Positions 23,137 through 35,971 of a stretch of DNA of 64,000 nt are shown here, piece after piece. The first letter of the stretch is position 1. Every line of letters begins with the position of its first letter. A program made the translations under genes and the position numbers. Under the pieces are notes generated by a model. It ran no database searches. It had not been told where the DNA came from and saw nothing but the letters and a program-made list of their open reading frames with translations. Source of the DNA: Rhinopomastus cyanomelas (Eukaryota; Chordata; Aves; Bucerotiformes; Rhinopomastidae); NCBI GenBank assembly GCA_013400115.1, contig VXBP01004071.1, positions 478,965-542,964 on the forward strand. The letters are read 5' to 3'.

Positions 23137-23357
23137 AGTTGTGCCAGGGGGAATTTAGTTTGGCCATGAGGAAAAATGTCTGCTATGACAGGGTAGTCCA
23201 GGCTGCCCAGGGCTGTGGTCAAGTCCTCGTCCCTGGAGGCACTGAGAAGCCCTGCGTATGTGGTGTGAAGGACATGGGTGAGGGGTGAGTGACCCATCGC
23301 TGGATTAACAGGCTCTGACCTTAAAGATTTCTTCTAGCCAGAACAATTCTGTGATTC
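23137..23357 (+). mobile_element. CR1 LINE, diverged 3' fragment
   Basis: 'TTTGGCCATGAGGAAAAATG', 'AGTCCAGGCTGCCCAGGGC' and 'CCTCGTCCCTGGAGGCACTG' correspond to the ORF2 C-terminal coding strand. 'CTTCTAGCCAGAACAATTC' and 'TGTGATTCTTC' form the tail. Many substitutions suggest an old copy. Confidence 0.8.
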
Positions 23358-26300
23358 TTCTATCTCCCAGGGTTTCCAAGGCTCTGATACATTTCTACAG
23401 TATCACTCCTGTCATAGAATATTGACATTTGTTTACTACCTTCTGCCAGAGAAGGTGACTTTTAAAAAAGTAAATCTTATTCAGGCTCTTCCTACCCTGA
23501 GTTCCTGAGGGTTTGCACTGCAAGGGCAGAGGAAATGCAGACAGTGGTGATACTGAGTCATAAAGTGCTGGCTGCTGGACAGGCTCCCCATTACTCTGAT
23601 CTCACTATCTTGAAGTTGGGGTTATGTCCTACTAAAACAAGATAATCATATTTGCATTAATCCCCAGACACAAGTTAATGCTTTTTGTTTTTAAACTGCA
23701 GAAAAAGATGGGAAAAATAATTTTCCATTTGGAGGTTTAAATTAAGGCATAAATGACTGTGCCTGTGGTTTGTTTTGCAGTTCCCCTCTTACCTGATGCT
23801 ACAGGTGGGTATCAGTGGATTCTCTCTTTAGTGCAACAGGGTGTGTTAATAGGATGGAAAATACCTATAAACTCATTGTCCTGGATGTGTGTCCCAAGAG
23901 ATACCATCAAGTGGAAGTAAACCTAATAGAAATTAAGTTTTCACAATTTGTTGATTCTTTAAGTTACTTTTGTTCCCAAATAAGTGGTAGTATGGTGTTT
24001 CTTGCAGGTGCTAGAGCAGAAGTTATTATGTCCATTCATCAGCAAGGTGATCCCCCCGTTGCTGTTTGCAGGAGTCAGTATCTCAAAAACACATTCTCGG
24101 TGTCGGCAAAATGCTGCGCTGCTGAGAACTGCAGTTGTATTCTCTCCTTCTCCTTTCTGATGAGCTGATCGATAAAGCAGGCATTTCCATAACTTGCTCT
24201 ACAGTTGAAATATAATATTTACAGTTGTAAATATTCTTCACAGCTGGTAGCTGGTTTCTCCATCCTGCTTTTATGATAAGTGTACAGTGCACTGCTATCA
24301 TCAGGCTCGATCCTACATGTTGTTTTGGCTGCCTCAGAGGGAAAAAAAGAGAGAAGAAAGGCAACTGCTTTGAAGCCTGCTGTAGTGCTTATGCATGAGA
24401 TGTGTGTTTCTTTGGGGTAAAATGCTGATTGTAGATTTCCTGCTGCAGAGCTGCACACATCAAGTGTGAATGTGCAGGGTTTGCCAGTCGCTGGCTGCAG
24501 AGCGGTCAGACCAGTCTCCGTCAGACATCCTGCTGCTCCAGTTAGTCAACCTCTATGTGGATTTCTTTAACTTCATGCACTTGAGCCATTTAGAAGGGCC
24601 CAAAGCAAGTGAAAAATGGGAAATAACCTGGAGCATGGAAAGAAATGACTAGAATTTGCAGAGGGGTGGTGTCAGGGGTGTGTCTGGCTTTGGTGGGCTC
24701 CAGGGGAGCACTGGGGACCTCTTGATTTTTCTGCAACTTGGGGTGACCAAACACTCTCCTAATTTCTCCATATTTTTTGTTAGTCCTAGTTAAATCATTT
24801 CTAGAGGAGGAATTCTTTGAGTCATATCCATACAGGTATATAAAATTGAGATGTTCCCAGCCTTGCCTGTCAACAGCTTTATTAGCATTTTTATATCATC
24901 TTTCCAATTAGTAAATCCCTTTTCTTTTGTTGATGTACAGCTTGCAAGTAAAAGAGAAAGCTTCCTTGGATTAGATCTACATCCTGTCATTCTCTTTGAT
25001 GAAAGCACTGATTAGCACAAGTCGTCGTTTCTCCCCCCATCCCTTTCCCCACGGGCTGTCAGCCTGCATCAGGAGCAGAAGATGTGTGTTTGTAAAGTAT
25101 AACTGTTATTAGCAGAACTCAAAATACAGGAAGATTTGTTGTTTTTTTCTTGGGTAGAGGAGTAGGGAAGTGTGTGGGCAGGTGTGATGTTTGGATTCGA
25201 TCATCCCTCTTCCTGCATTTTCAGTTATGTTCGTGTTCAGTGACTTGCCCCTACCTTCTCCTGCCTCTACCAGAAAGGAGTGCTTCATGAGTATGGGGAG
25301 TGTTGTTGTTGACTGGTACACGGGGCCCTTTGTTAGCAAAGCAGTGAAACGGTGAGTCACTCTGGGGACTGGGAGTGACTGCAGCATGCGAAACCCAGTG
25401 TAGGAAATGCTGCATTAATATGGGCAGAGAAGCTATCAATAGACTTGCTGACCATGGGATGTTCCCTGGAGTGGAATGATCTGGCCTTGAGCTGGAGAAA
25501 ATAGATTTATAACAGTAGTAGCAGTGAAGTCTTCGGTGCTTTTCTAGGTGTTTCCCCTATCTAGATGAAGGCACAGACATCTCCGGGTGGTGTTTGAGAT
25601 CACCAAGCAAAAGGAGGGTCACTAGTGATTTTGAGTATTTGTTGAAGTTCGAAGCTTTGATGGAATTGATTTTACTGCTTCTGTTATAAGAAGAAAAAAA
25701 AGTGAGGTTAAGTGATGAACACGGTCTTTTTAATGGTAATATAAATGTTTGCTAATTACCATATGGAGATGACGGTCATATTAATTACAAAACGGCTCTT
25801 GCAACGCTACCAAGCAACCAGCCTTTTAATTTTTTTATGGGATTAATTAGAGATAATGTGCATTCAGGACTGACAGCTTTTCTGCAGAAGGCTTTCAAGA
25901 AACCCACATATGGCTCGGCTTGAAAACGACTGACCGGTGTGTCCTGTACCTCTGTCCTGGGTGGTGGGATCAGAGGTTTGGCTGCCCTTTGGCCAAAAAC
26001 CAGCCCAAGAAACAGAAGCACTGGAGCAAATGTGGCCACCTTAAGCAGTTTCTGTGCTGACGATTGAGATTAAGTTGAAAATAGGTAAAATATGTGCTGC
26101 CACAGCCAGCCTCATCCTGTAGGAGCTCAGAACATGGAAATGTGGGCACAGATGACCTGGTCTGGAGGGTGGTTTACTGGACTGTGCAGTGGTATATCTC
26201 AGGCTTTGCTGGTAGCCATGAGTAGATGGTTTCCTCCAGTGTGGAGTGGTGCAGGATGGCTGTTTCCCATTTGGAGCTGTCTGGCACCAGTTTTTACCTG

Positions 26301-26793
26301 CTAGTGGTATTTTGATTGGGACATCTCGGAAGCCGCACACATGATTCTTCTGCTTTCTAAGGCAAGTGAGTGCTTTTGGGGTGCAAGAGCCTTATACTAA
26401 GCTTGGGAGTGTGGTAGTATCAGTCCTCTGCCCAACACAAGGCTGATCCTCCTTGGGACAGAGCTGGGACCCTGCAGTTCTGCAGAAGAAGCTGCTGTGA
26501 CCTGAACCACAACACCAAACCTGTTTGGTTTCAATACAATGAAACCTCAGCCACTGTGAGCATCCAGCTTGGTGCTTGCTGTACTCTCCTCTGTGGGAAG
26601 GCTGAGCAGGCAGCCTCTAGCCCACTGCTGACCTTTGGCTGTTAAAATCAAGAGCAGTGATAGAAGAGCTGAAGATTGTTGGTGAGTTTTGGTGTTTGGC
26701 ATCTTGTGGCATCCATGTGCACATTATATTTGCTTGCACAGGTGCATGTGGATGCCATGGACCAAGTGAAGGTCCATAAACATGAAGTGAAGC
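23358..26793. other. Long CR1-free block with candidate conserved elements and a hairpin
   Basis: This is 3.4 kb without recognised genes. Notable points are an octamer ATTTGCAT in an AT-rich context at 23650-23657, an AT-rich block with several ATTA cores at 25735-25930, and an extended hairpin at 26696-26776. A pyrimidine-rich stretch before CAG at 23778-23780 resembles a splice acceptor, but no coding exon follows. Confidence 0.45.
26696..26776. repeat. Long imperfect hairpin followed by a second small hairpin
   Basis: TGGCATCCATGTGCAC (26707-26722) pairs with GTGCATGTGGATGCCA (26742-26757) at 14 of 16 positions around a 19-nt loop. The flanks 'TTGGCATCT' and 'TGGACCAA' extend the pairing with bulges. 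Immediately after, TGGACC (26758-26763) and GGTCCA (26771-26776) form an exact 6-bp stem. The size resembles a microRNA precursor, but nothing shows expression. Confidence 0.45.
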
Positions 26794-27098
26794 TGTAGTC
26801 AGGTGGGGGTTGGGCTCTTTTCCCCTGCAACTAGTGACAAGATGAATGAGCAGGACCTGAAGCTGACAGGGGAGGGTTAGGTTGGATGTTGGGAAGCCCT
26901 TCGTCGTGGAAAGGGTAGTCAGACCCTGGAATGGACTGCTCAGGGCAGTGGTGGAGTCCTCATCCCTGGAGGCATTTCAGGACAGACTGGCTGTGGCTCT
27001 TGTTGCCCTGATCTGACTGATGTGGTGATATTAGGTCAAAGGCTGGGCTGGATGAGCTCAGAGGGCTTTTCTAGCCTAAAAAATTCAGTGATTCTGTG
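26794..27098 (+). mobile_element. CR1 LINE fragment (family A)
   Basis: 'TGTAGTCAGGTGGGGGTTGG', 'GTTGGGAAGCCCTTCGTCG', 'TGGAATGGACTGCTCAGGG', 'GGGCTGGATGAGCTCAGAGG' and the tail 'AAAAATTCAGTGATTCTGTG'. It is close to the copies at 8034, 35972 and 45163. It starts only about 18 bp after the hairpin at 26696-26776. Confidence 0.93.
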
Positions 27099-30000
27099 AA
27101 TTGAACCATCCTGGTGAGAATTACAGCTCCTGTGCCCAGGTGTTCTTCAGTTCCCTGAAGAATGATCACTTATGGTTCTGATTCATAGTAATCATCGTGG
27201 GAAACAAGTGTGGGAAACTGGAAAGGAATAGCTTGTGTTGAGTGTATCCTTCACCAGTGACAGTGCCCGCAAGTGTGGAATTCCCCACTGCGTGGCTGTG
27301 TTGGTTGGACAAGTCATATCATGGCTGAGCAGTTCTTTGCCCTCCTTCTGCCTACTCTCTGGAAGATGATGCTAGAGATAGGCAATGGCTTCTTTTGCCT
27401 CTTTTGTGTTTTACCCTCTGCTAGGATTTCAGTTTGAGTTCCAGCCTCTCTGCTGTTCAGTTGTAGATGTTTAACGTCACTCAAATTGAGTGTTGTGATG
27501 ACAGTGATCAGATTCACTCAAGTACTTTTGTGCTGGCACAGTGCTCCTGTTCGGATATGTGTCAGCTGAGGGGATTTAAAATATGGATATGCCGCACTAC
27601 ACCAGGCTTGAGAGGGTTTAACGTTCAGGGAGATGGTCGATGTCTTAAAACAATTGTCATTCAACTAGAGTGGAAGGGAAGAAGGGTTGCTCCTGTCTCT
27701 GTTTTGTTGATGTGTATCTGAAACACTGAAGGGGTTTAGAGTGAGATGTTAGATGGTGTTTAGGAGTGGAAGCCCAGCTTAAATGACCAAGTCCTTACAC
27801 ACAGGACTCACTGAAGACTCTGGACAGTGAGGTGAAGATCACGGATTAAGGACTAGTAACAAGTCAGTGTTAGAAGCTGAACCCAGACTGCCTTCGTCGT
27901 AGATGCCTTAACTGTATGGACTTTATCACCTTTGGCTTCACTAACATGTAGCTGCTGCCTCTTTTTGTGGAGCCCCTTGTTTTGCCCAAGGTGTTTGGGG
28001 TGAATTTAAGTTTGCTGGCCACAGCCTTGGTTGTCTTTGTGACCCTTCAGAGTTCTCCTGGAAATTACCCATAGATTTCTAGGGTCCAGCCCCTTGAAGA
28101 TCCCTGTTAGCACAAATGCTACCCTGTTCAGTTCTTCAGTGATTCAGTGGAGTGAGGGGGCATTAATGTGCTAATGTGATGGATTTTCTTTCCAACTAAG
28201 AGAAAAAAGAAACCATGAAGATATTTCTGTGACCATTTTTAAAGACAGCTCATGCTTCACTTACTGGTTGTATCTGAAGGGTTTGTCCTGAAGACATTTT
28301 TTGGATGTTATACAGGAATCATCTTCTTGGTGAGAAAATTACTGTCCTACTGATTATTTTTTGGGTTAATGTTATGTTGTTGCTGATGAGCCTGAAGGTG
28401 ACCTTCACAGGGAAGATACCCTGAGCATTCTGTACGGACAGCTGCAGCCAGAGCAGCTGGGTCCTCCAACAGCTCTACTCCTAACGTGTCTTCTTCAAGT
28501 GTGACATCTTAAGGACTGGAGGGAAAAACACACCCACAGACATCATGCCAGTTGTGTGGTGGAGTGGGATTGTGTCGGGCTGGTGCTTAAAACTGAAGAA
28601 CGCCAAGGGCTGTTTATGATTTGTTTGGGTTTTGCCTAAATAGGGAAGCTGTTACTGTAGCAGCAAAGGAGTGATATTAGGACACCAGATTTCTCCTGCA
28701 CAGGCTCTCAGTTTGGACTCTCTCCTCTCACATAAATGAACATCCTTTCTGGCCAGGCCCCACTGTCTGGGGGTGCCTTCTGCATTCAAGTGGCCCCATG
28801 AGGAGGGCAGCCACCCTTGTCCCTGTGTAGACAAGCTCTTGGCTAATTGAAGTCCACAGAGACTCAGCACCTGCGATCTGCAAAGTGATGGATGTTTCTG
28901 TCGCTTTCATGGCATCGCTCCACCAAGCAGCTGTCTGTGCAGTTCAGACTTTGGGAGCCTCCGTGTCCATCAGAGCTGTGGTTTACATGGATGGGCAGAG
29001 TGGTTGTTCCAAAATGGCGATGGTCACCACTGGACATGTTGCTGTCTGCTAGCCCAGAACTGGTGCAGAAGATAAAGTCCTCAGCAGCTGTGTCCTAGGA
29101 GCTTCCTGGAGAGTACACAAGGGCCAATACTGACAAATTCAACCATGGAGGATGAGATGATTCATCCCATTTTCAAGATGTTTGTTTTTCATCTTTCTGG
29201 TGGCTTTGAACAGCACCTTTATGATCACTCAGGTGACCTACAGGCAAAATGGTTTACTGGATTGAGGACTAGAACACTATCTTAAAAATATTAAATCTTC
29301 CAAGGTACAACCAGGTAAGGGATGAGAGGATTGTTGAACCCTGTTTTCTTTGTGGCAAAGACAAGTTAATGGAAGTCTGGAGTGTGCAGTCGAGCTAACA
29401 AAGTTTTAGAAAGCCACCAGAAAGTAGGTAGCTGGTAGAGAACAACATGTGTCTGACAACCGAGTAATGAACAGAGGATGCGGTGACAGAGGCACGGAGT
29501 GAAGTCTGCGAAGGTACGGGCAGAGGGAGTCTGGCAGCAAAAAATAGGCTGGTGAGAACAAAGCACTGTCTGTCACGGAGATGATTGCTCATCCCTTTTG
29601 ATCACGGTGAGGAGACATGCGCAGCGAGCAGCGTTGAGACACAGGCAGGCAAGCAAGGGGGGTAAAAGGCTCCATCCTGGGTGTGTGGGGCATCACTGGA
29701 GCTCCCCAGGGGCTGCACAACCCCTTCATCCCTGGAACACCAGCCCATGCCTAGGACCATGTTTATCCACAGTAGTTTTGGGGAATGGGGTGTTTCTCCT
29801 TGCACTCAGGGCAGAAACCCTTTAGGTTACTAACTTCTTCTAGGGAGGTAGTTCAATCCCATTTGCTTTGGTGTTCACTGGGGCTCTGACCTGCCTGTGA
29901 GATCCCAAGTGAAGATTGTAAGGGCTGAAACATGATGTGTGTAATCAGCCCAGCCTCTGGCCTGGCCTTGGTTTCCTTCCAGCCCTGTGGGTGGCCAGAG

Positions 30001-30477
30001 GAGGTGGAAGCTCTCCAGCGGCACTCTGTGCTGGGTTTTGACCTCAGAAAGGACAGAACAGGGATCGTAGTGGGTCCCCCTCACTGTCTTGTGGGGTGCA
30101 AAGGGGAGGCTGTGGTGTGGCATAGGATTAAGATACTTGTTCGGGGAGGACAGTGTGTGGCTCTGGCACAGAGCAGGCAGCAAGGACCCTGCCCTGCTTG
30201 TTCATCTTCCTCATGCAGTTGCTCTGTCACTTCTCGTGAGCAGCCCCCAGATAGTTCATCACAAGCACAGCTTCAGCAGCGACACACTGCTCTGCAAAGG
30301 CAGAATCACAGACTAGGTGTTTAATAAGGGGAAGGCAGCAGTGCCCACTGACAAAAGGTCCCTCTCTGCCTGTTCACCTTCCCTTTGAGGGGCAGAAGCT
30401 GCAAATGGGGTGGAATTTTTAACAGTGGTTTCACATGAAAATCCTCCAGCCACCAGCTTGCTGTGGAGCCTTCTTAG
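27099..30477. other. Long non-repetitive block, no gene recognised
   Basis: This is 3.4 kb without CR1. Open frames up to 130 codons (29932-30324 on +) overlap others on the opposite strand and show no domain. I see no repeats or RNA genes. Confidence 0.5.
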
Positions 30478-30667
30478 TTTTGAAAAATTTCTTGAATCTG
30501 AGGGTGGGGGATCCGTGGAACAGGCTGCCCAGAGAGATGGAGGAGCCATCCAGGGTCAGGCTGGATGGGGCTCTGGGTAATCTGTTCTGGTTAGAGCTGT
30601 TCCTGCTTGTTGTAGGGATGGTTGGACTGGATCACCTTTACAGGTATTCCAGCCCCTATGATTCTTT
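30478..30667 (+). mobile_element. CR1 LINE fragment (family B)
   Basis: 'AATTTCTTGAATCTGAGGGT', 'GGATCCGTGGAACAGGCTG', 'GGCTCTGGGTAATCTGTTC', 'CTGCTTGTTGTAGGGATGG' and the tail 'CCCCTATGATTCTTTG'. It belongs with 14872-15472, 44588-44765, 49180-49516 and 54559-54766. Confidence 0.9.
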
Positions 30668-30894
30668 GCCCTGGGCACACAGTGTTGGATGAGATGGCAC
30701 ACTGGTCTGCAGTGGAGCAGCCCTGCTTTCAGGGAATTTAATTCCCATCCTTGCTCTGTATGAACTGCACCAAAGCCTGTTATTCAGTGTGGTTTCACCC
30801 AAGAGTACAAATTCTCTTCTCATCATACCTACCAGCTCTCAAGTGTACAAGCACAAACTTCTTGGTTAGACCAACATTCCCTGGCCGCTCTAGC

Positions 30895-30948
30895 ATGCAA
30901 ATTTAAGATTTTGTATCTTGCTGCAGGTCTGTTCATTTTAATGCAAAT
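30895..30948. promoter_or_regulatory. Pair of octamer (POU-type) motifs
   Basis: ATGCAAAT occurs at 30895-30902 and again at 30941-30948 in the same direction, in AT-rich, repeat-free DNA. The octamer is the classical site for POU-domain factors. Whether this acts as an enhancer is inference only; the motif alone is short. Confidence 0.3.
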
Positions 30949-33429
30949 TCTACTGGCAGATTACACTCGATAGTTGTAAATTAGAAATTAAAGGAAGTTA
31001 TGCAGAGGAGGCAAGTGTAGAAAATGGCAGTCTTGGGCTTGTATTTTGAAAAAAATCAGGCAATCCTGGCCATTTGAGTAACAGAGAAGTGCCCATCCTC
31101 TAAAAAGAAGACTCGAATAGCAAAACCTGTTGCATACAGTGCTTAGCTCCCTAATGGAGAGGCGATGGCGACAAGACCATTCTCTGTCTCCTGACTTTTC
31201 TGTATGTGTTGGGAAACAAACAACAGGTTAATTATTTTGGTGTAGGAAAAAGATCACTCAAATCTATAGGTCGCTCACTTTTGGTTTCCTGTAGCCCCCT
31301 TGTCTGTGGGGGATGTAGGGAACTGCCTAGGGGAGGGAGGGGGCTCACAGCAGTGCCACAGGGGTCACTGGAAATAGGTGGTTCCTGGGAGGTAGCAGCT
31401 ACTCACACAGCTCTATACTCATGTTTCCTGGGGTCTCTGGCACCTACTGGGATAGCATGATCCAACAGTCTGAACCTTTTTATGGCCACTTTGTTTGGCC
31501 TGTCCCAGCCATGGGCAACAACATCGCTGTCTGGCAGCAGCTTCTATGGTGCCATGTGATAAAGGACAGCACAGGAGAGGAAAATGCAGAAGCTGAGTGA
31601 AATAATTTTGCTTTTGGGGTGTTGTTCGTGTTTGTTCTGGAAGCAGCCAGAACATCACCAGAAAACAAATTCCCTGAGTCCCTGAATTTACGTGGTACAG
31701 GCTGAAGGGTTTGTCTGCAAGACTGACCCCTACCAGCACGAAATCTGCCATGAAATAGATGAGGGGAGAAGAGGAGGCCTCTATAAAAGACTCCTTTTGT
31801 GCCTAACCCAAAGGTTTCTGAACACCGTCAATATTTAGAATTGCTTTTTAGGAATCAATAACACTCCTGCAGCACCTTAGAGTGATGGGCTCCAGTGCTA
31901 CAGGGTCTGCACCCAGTATTTGTAGAAAAACTAGAACCGTAAGTCCTTCACAATAATATTAATTCATAGAAGTGAAATACTGTAAAGCAATTAGGATTCT
32001 ATTGCACTCCTTGACTTTCAGCTGTTGTGCTTCAAAGCAGCATTGGAAAATGGAGTTTCAAGGGTTGAGCTCTCTGTGTGCTTTTGAAAGCATTTCTGAG
32101 CCCTGAAATCCTTGTGTTTCTCTAGATTGCCTGTTGACAGGGTATCTGTTCCTTTCCCATAATGTCTTGGCAGGGAAGAATGGGATGGAGCCCTTGGAGC
32201 TTGGGCGTGGGACTGTGCCTCATCCCAGACTGGTCAGGCACAGCCTGGAGTTGCTCCCCCTGGCCACAGCAGCCCTGACCCACCCAGCAGGACTTGCTGA
32301 AATGCCTTTGGATCCTTAGGTGGAAAGTGCTGAAGAAAAACACTGGTATTCTGAGCATTTCAGCTCGTTTCTTTGCAAATCCACAATGGCTGACATCTGT
32401 TTGCTTTTCTTTGTGGTTTTGGAAAAGAGGAGAGGATTTGGATCCAAAATAGCTATAGGATGGCTTGACGTGGGGTAGCATGAATAGGCGTGTTTTGTCT
32501 CCTCCTGTTATGAATCACTTTCCATATTAACTTCAGACTTTGAGTTGATGTGGCTCTGGCCTTATGGAGCTGCACACACACTGCTTCGAGTCATCCTATT
32601 GTTCAAAAAAGAAACACCTCGACTGTATTTGCTTGGTATCAGAAAGCAGGGTCCCTCGTGGAGGTGCAGGCATGGGTCAGCGAGCAGCTCGAGCTGCTGG
32701 GGTGAAGTCGAACCACTTCAGATGGGGGTTACCAATGTTCTCTCAAAAGTTTAGATGGGCTCTTTATCCCTGTTGTGATGCTTCTTCATCTGTCACCTCA
32801 GGCTTTGCTTTCTGTTGTGTCTGCCATCAGCCCGTGGAGTCACCCACTCTCTGCATGACCAGGGAGGTTTTCTGTGCTGTGGTGGGGCCAGCCCAACGTC
32901 CCAGCATTAAATGTGCATTCAGAGCCTGCCAAGGTCTCTTGTCTGCTGCAGTCGCTTGCAGACCCATCAATTAGAGCTTTTATTTTTTGGCCCCCTTTTT
33001 GGATAAAATATCAGTCAACCTCCAGTAAAGGTCCTTCCCAGCTCTTTTGCCAGATGTCATGGATTACTGCCTCTGAATGGCTTTCCCATGAAAAGCATAA
33101 ATAAATACAAGTCTTCAAACTCCTGGCTTGGAGTCAAGACCCAACCCCCCTCCATGTTTTGTTGAGCTGGGGTTCCCCCCCTTTTTTTCTCAGACAGATT
33201 AATGTCTTGTCTTTAGTGGCCTATTTTGGTCAAACACCAAACCCTCCCGTCCTTCTGCGAGCAGGCGGCCCTGTTGGAGAACAGGGCCATTTTAGGCAGG
33301 AGGAAGAGAAAGGACGGCTGTGGGCTGGGAAGCCGAGCACCTGCCCGTGGGGAGCTGCAGCTCTGGGGTCTTCTAACAATTACTGCAGCCTTTTGCATTG
33401 GTGTTCAAATCAGATTAGATGTAGAATGA

Positions 33430-33570
33430 TAGAATATAGATAATATAGACTAGATACCATACAGACTTATGAATGGATGCATAATATTTATACTTCTAGA
33501 ATATGTAATACAGAGTTATTCAAATATTATATCTGTTTATAGATTTTAATATAAAAATATATTTTTTTAG
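33430..33570. repeat. AT-rich low-complexity tract
   Basis: About 140 bp is dominated by A and T with many ATATT/TATAG repeats and almost no C or G. It resembles a matrix-attachment-type or decayed simple repeat. No unit length is clear. Confidence 0.6.
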
Positions 33571-35867
33571 GCTTATGCAAAATCTGTATTGGGTTGATGA
33601 TACATGGGTGACTTTCTGTTGTTCGTGCACGGATTGCAAAGTGCTGTGTGTTTGGAGGTCAAGGGCTGAGGGTGTAACAGCAAATGAAAAACTTATGAGT
33701 CTTTTCACTGCAAATGATCAAGCAGTGCTGCTCCTTGTTCTGGCTTTCTGATGGGTTAGACTGTGTGGGGTTCTCACTGTGCCTGGGTGTGAGACATGGG
33801 ATCAGCTCGTTGACGTTGTAGTCCTGTAGTGTCAAGCTCAGGGCTTAGGTCCCTGTGTAAAGCTGTGAGACCGCTTTAAAAATCACCACAATGGGAAGGC
33901 AGGAGAAGGGGTTTGAAGCTGTCACTGGGTCATATTTTCCAAGTTCTCCTCTGATATTTAAAAATTCTGTTTGTTGGAAGCTGAGAATCTAAAACCATCC
34001 AGTTCCTGGGAGGAGCTTAAAAAAGAGCATCCAGAGCGCAGAACGAAGCGTCTGTGGGAACCTTTGCCCTGACATCACTGGTTTTAGCAGCCCTGTGCTG
34101 AATGAATGTGCTGATTAAAGCTGGGAGGAGCTGGCTCCTTTCCTTCCATTTCCCTGGGAACCTGGCATCTCCTCCGAGCAAGGGCTCCTGCAGCTGCATG
34201 GAGTTTGCTGTCATTGTGGCACCTTCACGTAGGGAATATTGAGCTGGGAGCTTTGCTGGAGAGACCAGTCACCCTACAAGAATCAAATAAATGAGAGCAC
34301 TAGGATACCTATAGAACAGGGATCTATCAGTGTGCTGTATGCTAGTGCTTGTCCGAACGAGGTCTGTAGCCACTGTTTTGTTCTCAGCCGCCCTCCTTGC
34401 CATGCTGTTGTGCTGGTGCTGCTCCCCTCCCAATTCTTTTGTGATTTGTCAATGATTAAGATGGAGTCAGACAGAAAGCAGAGTTGGCACAGCCAGCCTG
34501 TTACCCTATTAGAAGGTCCAGATGTACTGAATCAGGGTTCCTTGTGGCTTCTGATGAGGAAGAAACAAAACAGGGCTTCTAGTTAGGTTTAAAGGATTTG
34601 GTAAGCACACGTGTCAGAGGTCTAACTGCCTTTGATGGCTACCAGATGGCAAACAGAAAGGAGAGGATGGAGCTGGTGGGAGGCAGAAGAATGGTTATGT
34701 CCTTTGTGAGCTTCTAGGGGGAAATGCCATGTGTGGAAGGTGCTTAGCTTCATGTACCTAGGGATGCCTGTACAGAGAGGTGTGTATCTGTAGAACAACT
34801 TTTCTGTCTGGTGTACCCCCTCTTTGACATGAGTAATCACACTGAGTGGATCTACAAGCTCTACATTGGTTTGCAGCCCATCCTCATTTCCAGAGGAAGG
34901 TGATGCTCTGTGGTCTCAGCCCAGAGAGCTGGAGGTCTGGCTTAACCCAGGTCCAGGAGCTCCCCTGTCTTCACTTGAGTCACATTCAATGTTGAATGTC
35001 AACCTTAGAGAAGATGTCACCCATACCAAGGGTGCTGACATTGCCAGGTGCTGGCTATGAAAGAAACAAAGGGAGCTCGGATCAGTTGTTCCTGTTTCAG
35101 ACTGTAATTGCTTTCTAATTCACTGAATCCTTGGGCTGATGAGATTTTTCTCTTGAAAAAAAATTACATTTGTGTATAATGAGTTGGGGAAGAGAAGACA
35201 GCTCCATGATTTATTTGTGATTCAAACATTGTGATTTTTCTCAGTCATTCACTGCTTAAAATGCCAAACAAAGTGGGAGCAGGCGAAAGGATTATGTATG
35301 GCACAAGTGCTGCGGGAGGAGATCCGCGGTGACATGTCACCGCTTTCCAATTTGCGACCTGTAGGATACTGCATCTGTTACTGGGAACTTGTGCCTCTTA
35401 GATAATTTGGACAATCGTGAGATATTAGGATTATAAATACAGGGTAAGTGCCTCATTAGTGTAAAGCAGCGTAGCTGTTTGGCTTCCAGGGAAACGTGTG
35501 GATTTATACCAGCATCAGGTCTGACACGGTGTGTTTTACACTGTTGGGTTATAATTCAGCACAGCTCGTGCAATAATGTCGACTAACTGTTGGCAGGGAA
35601 ACAGAGTAGGTAAATGTTTTATGAGTGAGGGCGATGGGCTGTGTTCAGCCCCTGGGGAACTTCTCAGGAGCTGGGGGTGGCTCTGGCCATGCCCTAGTGT
35701 CTGACATAGGAAGCAGGAGCATTGCAGCTGGTACTTACAACTGGTTCCCTGAAGGTCTCCATCTAAGGGGTAGTGATTGCTCAGCCTGGAGTTGTCCTGT
35801 ATATATGGGATGGGTGGAGATGGCACTTAGGCACCTGAGTTATTGGTCACCTGGCAGTGCTGAATCA

Positions 35868-35921
35868 AAGGTTAGACTGGATGATCTTAAAGGTCTCTTC
35901 CAATCAAAGAGATTCTGTGTG
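35868..35921 (+). mobile_element. CR1 LINE, very short 3' fragment
   Basis: 'GGTTAGACTGGATGATCTTA', 'AGGTCTCTTCCAATC' and 'GAGATTCTGTGT' are the CR1 3' UTR and tail only. It lies about 50 bp upstream of another CR1 in the same orientation. Confidence 0.75.
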
Positions 35922-35971
35922 ACAAATTCATCCACTGATACCATGTGCAGTGACAAACTGGGCACTACCAA

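Larger units (their letters stand above)
30668..35867. other. Longest CR1-free block; AT-rich tract and octamer pair
   Basis: This 5.2 kb holds no recognised gene and no CR1. Two ATGCAAAT octamers lie 46 bp apart (30895 and 30941). A strongly AT-rich tract spans about 33430-33570. A repeat-free block with conserved-element texture is at 35090-35500. Open frames (up to 136 codons, 32564-32974) are not recognisable. Confidence 0.45.

Noticed and set aside
23750..23790. Splice-acceptor-like sequence (pyrimidine tract then CAG)
   Set aside because: No coding frame or donor site of convincing quality follows; such sequences are common by chance.
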